Below are positions 6,339-9,074 of a stretch of DNA of 9,074 nt, one piece after another. Location of the stretch: contig CAKVOF010000041.1 of the NCBI GenBank assembly GCA_934778125.1, positions 1 to 9,074 of the forward strand, in the 5' to 3' direction. How positions within the stretch are numbered: the stretch's first letter is position 1; each line of letters opens with the position of its first letter. The position numbers and the translations under genes are program-made. The notes under the pieces were generated by a model. The model was not told the origin of the DNA. It was given only the letters and a program-made list of their open reading frames with translations, and did no database searches. Origin of the DNA: an uncultured Clostridia bacterium. GTDB lineage: Bacteria > Bacillota > Clostridia > Christensenellales > UBA1242.

Positions 6339-7811
6339 CTATTTAATATATGGCAAAATTGGATCTTCGCCTTCTTCTAAATTATCATTTGGATTTGCAG
6401 GAGTTTCATTTTTTGCAAATTTACCAAGGAATTGTGCTTCATCTTTTTCTTTTGTTGTTGTTATAACGTTTAGATAATAGTTTTTATTTTCGCTGTCTTT
6501 TGGAGTATATGTTGACAAAACATATACTTTATTATCAACAACGTTAATTAAATTCATAACATCTAATTTATATGTTTTATCACTATTCGAAACCAATGTT
6601 TTTTCAGGTTTTTCTTCTAAAATATTTATAGAATAAATTGTATTAGATTCAACAAAATATAAAATATCATTTTGAACACCAATAAGTTTTATCTCTGATG
6701 AACCTTTGTATCGCAATTTTGAATCAAAACTTGAAGCATTATTATCATTTTTAGTAACGTACATAATTTGATAGTTTTTATCAACACCAATAAGTTTAGT
6801 TATATTTGAACTCGTTAGATTTTGAGCAAGAATTAAGTAGCTACTATACTCACCTTGTGTTATTTGAATTTGTGTTGCATTTAAAAAGCTATCTTCTTTA
6901 ACATTTTTCTTGCAAACATATGTTATAGCATTGATATCCTTAACTTCATAATAAACAAAATCATTTTCTATTTTAACTAGTTTGTAGTTAGTAGAAGTGT
7001 TTTGATTATTGATATATGATTCACAATCATCAGTATCAGTAACACTCACCTTGCAAACAACATTACCACTAAATGTTGATGAAAGTTTATCATCATCATT
7101 TTTAGCACGTGTGAAGTAAACATATTTTGATGAAGAGTTGGTGTACTCAAATTTATCATATTCAGGGAATGCAACACTTGTTGCTTCTTCTGATAAAGTT
7201 AAGACTTTCTTATTTTCACAGTTTATAGAAACTAGCTTCTTACCATCTAACACAACTAAATATGGTGTGTTATCCACAATATATGTGCTCCAATCGAAAG
7301 CTGTGCTATTATTTGTAGTGTAATATAATCTAGTTGATTTTCCAGAACCATCTATTTTAATTTTGCAAACATCAAGCCACGAACTTTGAAGTTTACCATC
7401 AGAATCTTTTTCCATATGTGGAGTTAAAAAGTAAATATAATCACCAACTATATAGAACCCACCATTATCAAAACCAACAGTTTTAGAAACAACTAAATCA
7501 CAATTAGTTAAGAAACCGTTTTCATCGTGTTGAACATTGCCATCTTTATCTAACTTGGTTCTATAGATCGCACCTCTTTCAACCTTTCCTTCAACGTTAT
7601 CAATCTTGTAATTTGAAAATTTTGATGAATCTTGATAGCCGTTAATAAAATATAAATATTCGCCTTTTATAGCCACAATCCCACCATTTCCATAAACTAA
7701 ATCATTAGTGTTTGGGTTTTCACTTAAACCAGTTGGATTACCACCACAACTCGTGAAAAAAGCGCAAATAATTAATAATAAAGCAACTGCAAAAGAATAA
7801 ACTTTTTTCAT
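6339..7811 (-). CDS. Surface lipoprotein, probable beta-propeller (DUF5050-like)
   Basis: The 490-aa product begins MKKVYSFAVALLLIICAFFT followed by S21, C22, G and G. This is a signal peptide with Cys22 as the likely lipidated residue. The lipobox is F-T-S-C, with Phe at -3 instead of Leu. Beyond it, the sequence repeats a beta-rich pattern (hydrophobic and polar turn, then a xVYYF-like strand): GEYLYFINGY, GDYIYFLTPH, SKYVYFTRA, NDFVYYEVKD, NDILYFVES and DNKVYVLSTY. Between these are strands with Lys/Asp-Gly turns such as IDGSGKS and LDGKK. Such repeats are typical of DUF5050/YncE-like propellers, often binding or scaffold modules. No catalytic motif is visible. The C-terminus is acidic (NLEEGEDP). 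An upstream in-frame ATG at 7850 is less likely, because AGGAGA (complement of 7818-7823) lies 6 nt before the ATG at 7811 and the signal peptide then starts correctly. The stop is TAG. The gene is monocistronic. Ligand unknown. Confidence 0.82.
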   Translation of the reverse strand: MKKVYSFAVALLLIICAFFTSCGGNPTGLSENPNTNDLVYGNGGIVAIKGEYLYFINGYQDSSKFSNYKIDNVEGKVERGAIYRTKLDKDGNVQHDENGFLTNCDLVVSKTVGFDNGGFYIVGDYIYFLTPHMEKDSDGKLQSSWLDVCKIKIDGSGKSTRLYYTTNNSTAFDWSTYIVDNTPYLVVLDGKKLVSINCENKKVLTLSEEATSVAFPEYDKFEYTNSSSKYVYFTRAKNDDDKLSSTFSGNVVCKVSVTDTDDCESYINNQNTSTNYKLVKIENDFVYYEVKDINAITYVCKKNVKEDSFLNATQIQITQGEYSSYLILAQNLTSSNITKLIGVDKNYQIMYVTKNDNNASSFDSKLRYKGSSEIKLIGVQNDILYFVESNTIYSINILEEKPEKTLVSNSDKTYKLDVMNLINVVDNKVYVLSTYTPKDSENKNYYLNVITTTKEKDEAQFLGKFAKNETPANPNDNLEEGEDPILPYIK

Positions 7812-7840
7812 TATAAATCTCCTAATAAATATACTAAATA

Positions 7841-7869
7841 AATATATCAAATTTCACAATAAAAAGCAA
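7841..7869 (-). promoter_or_regulatory. Proximal promoter of the lipoprotein gene
   Basis: On the minus strand TTGCTT (complement of 7864-7869) and TATATT (complement of 7841-7846) are spaced by 17 bp. TGA precedes the -10, giving an extended -10 element. Transcription would start near 7834, with a leader of about 23 nt carrying the SD. Confidence 0.55.
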
Positions 7870-7894
7870 ATAATAAATATAAGTTAACTATTTA

Positions 7895-7924
7895 ATTATA
7901 AACAAAAATTAAAGAAAATTACAA
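7895..7924 (-). promoter_or_regulatory. Possible distal promoter of the lipoprotein gene
   Basis: On the minus strand TTGTAA (complement of 7919-7924) and a perfect TATAAT (complement of 7895-7900) are spaced by 18 bp. It could be a second start site 54 bp upstream of the proximal promoter, or a chance match in A/T-rich DNA. Confidence 0.35.
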
Positions 7925-8147
7925 GAATAAACATTCTTTTTTAAAAAATAAACTTTCATATGATACTTAGTTTTATATAATCAAACATTAAAATTAAAAA
8001 TAGCATTTATATTAGTGCCTAAACATAATTATGTGCGTTATAAAGTTAATAAAAAAACCAATAAAGATTAAGTAAATGGTATTTACTACTTAAAAATTAT
8101 TAGTTTTAAAATTATTATTAGAATATTAGAGTATTTTAGTAAAAAAA

Positions 8148-8585
8148 CTACATATCTCTTCCATCATCAATTTCAGGACCTTCGCCTACCTGCACATCTC
8201 CATTTTCATCATAGTAGTATGGAATAGGGAATGTATGCTCATTGCACCCTTCTATTATCGATTTGTTACGCAATTCTTGAGCTTTTTTCATCTCTTCATA
8301 TGATAAAGGTTGCTCTTCAATTTCTTCTGTCTTATCATTATCTTCAACGATAACATCTTCAGTTTTAGGAGCCTCATTAACACGTTGTGCAACACTGCCA
8401 CTATTAGCTTTAGGTTTTTCACCTACTTGAACATCCCCATTTTCATCATAGTAGTAAGGAATAGGGAATGTGTGCTCATTGCACCCTTCTATTATCGATT
8501 TGTTACGCAATTCCTGAGCTTTTTTAAATTCATTTTCAGTTTCTTGTTCCTTATTTTTATTGTTTTTATGAGAAAATAAACCCAT
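8148..8585 (-). CDS. Small acidic protein with two identical 36-residue modules (unrecognised)
   Basis: The 145-aa product has a short basic N-terminus (MGLFSHKNNKNKEQ). Residues 21-56 and 100-135 are two copies of the same 36-aa module, identical at every residue. Each starts KKAQELRNKSIIEGCNEHTF and continues PIPYYYDENGDVQVGE. The 43-residue linker between them is acidic and probably disordered (EDVIVEDNDKTEEIEEQP), and the tail is GPEIDDGRDM. Each module has one Cys, one His, a Pro-Ile-Pro and three Tyr, then a DENGD turn. I recognise no family; there is no signal peptide or membrane helix. An in-frame ATG 15 bases upstream (8600) is rejected, because its own codons form the SD GGAGGG (complement of 8593-8598), placed 7 nt before the ATG at 8585. 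It has a consensus promoter about 150 bases upstream and no partner gene. The exact repeat implies a strongly constrained peptide, perhaps a binding motif presented twice. That is inference. Confidence 0.8.
   Translation of the reverse strand: MGLFSHKNNKNKEQETENEFKKAQELRNKSIIEGCNEHTFPIPYYYDENGDVQVGEKPKANSGSVAQRVNEAPKTEDVIVEDNDKTEEIEEQPLSYEEMKKAQELRNKSIIEGCNEHTFPIPYYYDENGDVQVGEGPEIDDGRDM
8181..8288 (-). repeat. Intragenic direct repeat, C-terminal copy (108 bp)
   Basis: This copy encodes module residues 100-135 of the small acidic protein. It aligns without gaps to 8418-8525, offset 237 bp (79 codons), with 101 of 108 bases identical. The repeat ends exactly on codon boundaries. Confidence 0.95.
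8418..8525 (-). repeat. Intragenic direct repeat, N-terminal copy (108 bp)
   Basis: This copy encodes module residues 21-56. All seven base differences from the other copy are synonymous, so the duplicated peptide is unchanged while the DNA has drifted. Confidence 0.95.
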
Positions 8586-8734
8586 ACTATCGCCCTCCAT
8601 AATAATATAACAATATAAGAAAATATAATCCTATGTGACATGGCATTATGTGATAATAACACTCAATTTATTGCAAACAAACAACAATTATTTAAACATA
8701 AAACCTTTGCAACATTTAGATTACATATCTAGTT
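8586..8734 (-). promoter_or_regulatory. Long leader of the repeat-module gene
   Basis: About 150 nt separate the predicted transcription start from the ATG. The leader contains a TAGAT/ATCTA hairpin close to its 5' end (complement of about 8717-8731) and, read on the plus strand, two direct TATGTGA motifs at 8632-8638 and 8647-8653. No known riboswitch is recognised. Confidence 0.3.
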
Positions 8735-8740
8735 TGATAT

Positions 8741-8769
8741 ATTATATAAAATTATATTCAATATGTCAA
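8741..8769 (-). promoter_or_regulatory. Perfect-consensus sigma-A promoter for the repeat-module gene
   Basis: On the minus strand TTGACA (complement of 8764-8769) and TATAAT (complement of 8741-8746) are separated by exactly 17 bp, a twelve-of-twelve consensus match at optimal spacing. Transcription would start near 8734 toward the small acidic protein gene. It is the strongest promoter signature in the window. Confidence 0.8.
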
Positions 8770-8851
8770 TAGCTAAATATTATTTAATATAATATAAACT
8801 GCAATTGTAAAGTTACATCCATATTCGCTATAAGAATAAAACTTTTAATAA

Positions 8852-8997
8852 TATAAACTATGTGATGTTAAAATTTGGGCAAGCCAAATTTTAAGTTGCT
8901 AAACGCAACTCCTTGATAAATCAAGAAATCACAGTTTTGATTCTGTGTCAGTTTATATCAAATGCCACTCCGTGTCGCTTGTATAAACTTCCTTGAG
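8852..8997. repeat. 146-bp hairpin-rich tandem repeat, first complete unit
   Basis: This noncoding unit is followed immediately by a second copy. It contains a chain of inverted repeats. Hairpin A is an 11-bp stem, 8868-8878 with 8884-8894, loop GCAAG. Hairpin B is AGTTGC (8894-8899) with GCAACT (8905-8910), loop TAAAC. Hairpin C is CTTGA (8912-8916) with TCAAG (8921-8925), loop TAAA. Hairpin D is CACAG (8930-8934) with CTGTG (8943-8947). Hairpin E is GTTTATA (8951-8957) with TATAAAC (8982-8988), continued inward by shorter pairings. The length is not a multiple of three and no reading frame with an SD crosses it. The strand of transcription, if any, is unknown. I do not recognise it as a named RNA or mobile element. 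The unit start is arbitrary, set by where identity to the next copy begins. Confidence 0.9.
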
Positions 8998-9074
8998 TAT
9001 AAACTATGTGATGTTAAAATTTGGGCAAGCCAAATTTTAAGTTGCTAAACGCAACTCCTTGATAAATCAAGAAA
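8998..9074. repeat. 146-bp tandem repeat, second unit (cut by window edge)
   Basis: All 77 visible bases are identical to the first 77 of the preceding unit, covering hairpins A, B and C. Perfect identity in noncoding, AT-rich DNA points to recent duplication, gene conversion or strong constraint. The array probably continues past the window. Confidence 0.92.

Larger units (their letters stand above)
7812..8147. other. Intergenic spacer between lipoprotein and repeat-module genes
   Basis: This 336-bp spacer is almost pure A/T. Its left third holds the lipoprotein SD and promoters. From about 7930 to 8147 I see no gene, no SD-ATG pair, no conserved RNA and no convincing terminator for the gene to the right. 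The only candidate is a 4-bp stem with a T run (TAGT, TTTTTT, ACTA on the minus strand) near 8140-8152. Confidence 0.6.

Noticed and set aside
7811..7850. Upstream in-frame start for the lipoprotein (13 extra residues)
   Set aside because: The SD AGGAGA lies between the two ATGs and fits only the downstream one, which also gives a normal signal peptide.
7923..7942. Hairpin AAGAAT-AAAC-ATTCTT followed by T on the plus strand
   Set aside because: No plus-strand gene ends nearby, the stem is only 6 bp with one G:C pair, and it overlaps the distal lipoprotein promoter.
8585..8600. Upstream in-frame ATG for the module protein
   Set aside because: Its codons form the GGAGGG ribosome binding site of the ATG at 8585, and it has no SD of its own.
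8148..8600. Plus-strand frame 8310-8579 opposite the module gene
   Set aside because: It is a hydrophobic shadow of an acidic coding strand and crosses one repeat copy; no SD.
8867..8896. Nine-codon frame MLKFGQAKF in each 146-bp unit
   Set aside because: It is encoded by the arms of hairpin A, has no SD, and is explained by the palindrome.
8852..9074. CRISPR array interpretation of the terminal repeats
   Set aside because: The whole 146-bp unit repeats with no unique spacers, and no cas gene is visible.

Overview
The window is very AT-rich. It carries Shine-Dalgarno-led genes with AGGAG-type sites, sigma-A-like promoters and intrinsic terminators. It fits an uncultured low-GC Bacillota (Bacilli or Clostridia type, perhaps from an animal gut). 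A Bacillota lineage is supported by an RsgI-type extracytoplasmic domain, a YdjI/YdjG-like SPFH plus zinc-ribbon gene pair and a Cys-anchored lipoprotein. Tryptophan is written TGG and one gene ends in TGA inside an ATGA overlap, so the standard code is preferred over the Mycoplasma code. No tRNA, rRNA, CRISPR array, transposase or integrase is visible.

Layout. (1) 1-1353, minus strand: an unrecognised 348-aa charged protein, translationally coupled by a TAATG overlap to the start of folD, which runs off the left edge. (2) 1354-1462: a divergent promoter region with an 18-bp perfect palindrome. (3) 1463-2290, plus: a membrane-anchored protein with an RsgI middle-like domain but no cytoplasmic anti-sigma domain. 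(4) 2291-3408, plus: a guanylate-kinase-like protein with an extra C-terminal domain of about 85 aa, a leader of about 140 nt and its own terminator. (5) 3438-6259, plus: a strong promoter, an SPFH protein with two C-terminal zinc ribbons, an overlapping gene for a double zinc-ribbon protein with a C-terminal membrane anchor, and a two-helix membrane protein with two zinc ribbons, ending at a terminator. (6) 6275-7924, minus: a lipoprotein predicted to be a beta-propeller, with terminator and promoters, convergent to block 5. (7) 8148-8769, minus: a small acidic protein built on two identical 36-aa modules, behind a perfect-consensus promoter. (8) 8852-9074: tandem copies of a 146-bp noncoding unit packed with hairpins and running off the right edge.

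The genes do not form one evident pathway. folD is one-carbon metabolism. Block 5 looks like a membrane-associated scaffold or stress module, by analogy with the YdjI/YdjG proteins of Bacillus subtilis. The lipoprotein and the RsgI-like protein face the cell exterior. The least explained material is the 146-bp structured tandem repeat, the duplicated-module protein beside it, and the C-terminal extension of the kinase-like protein.
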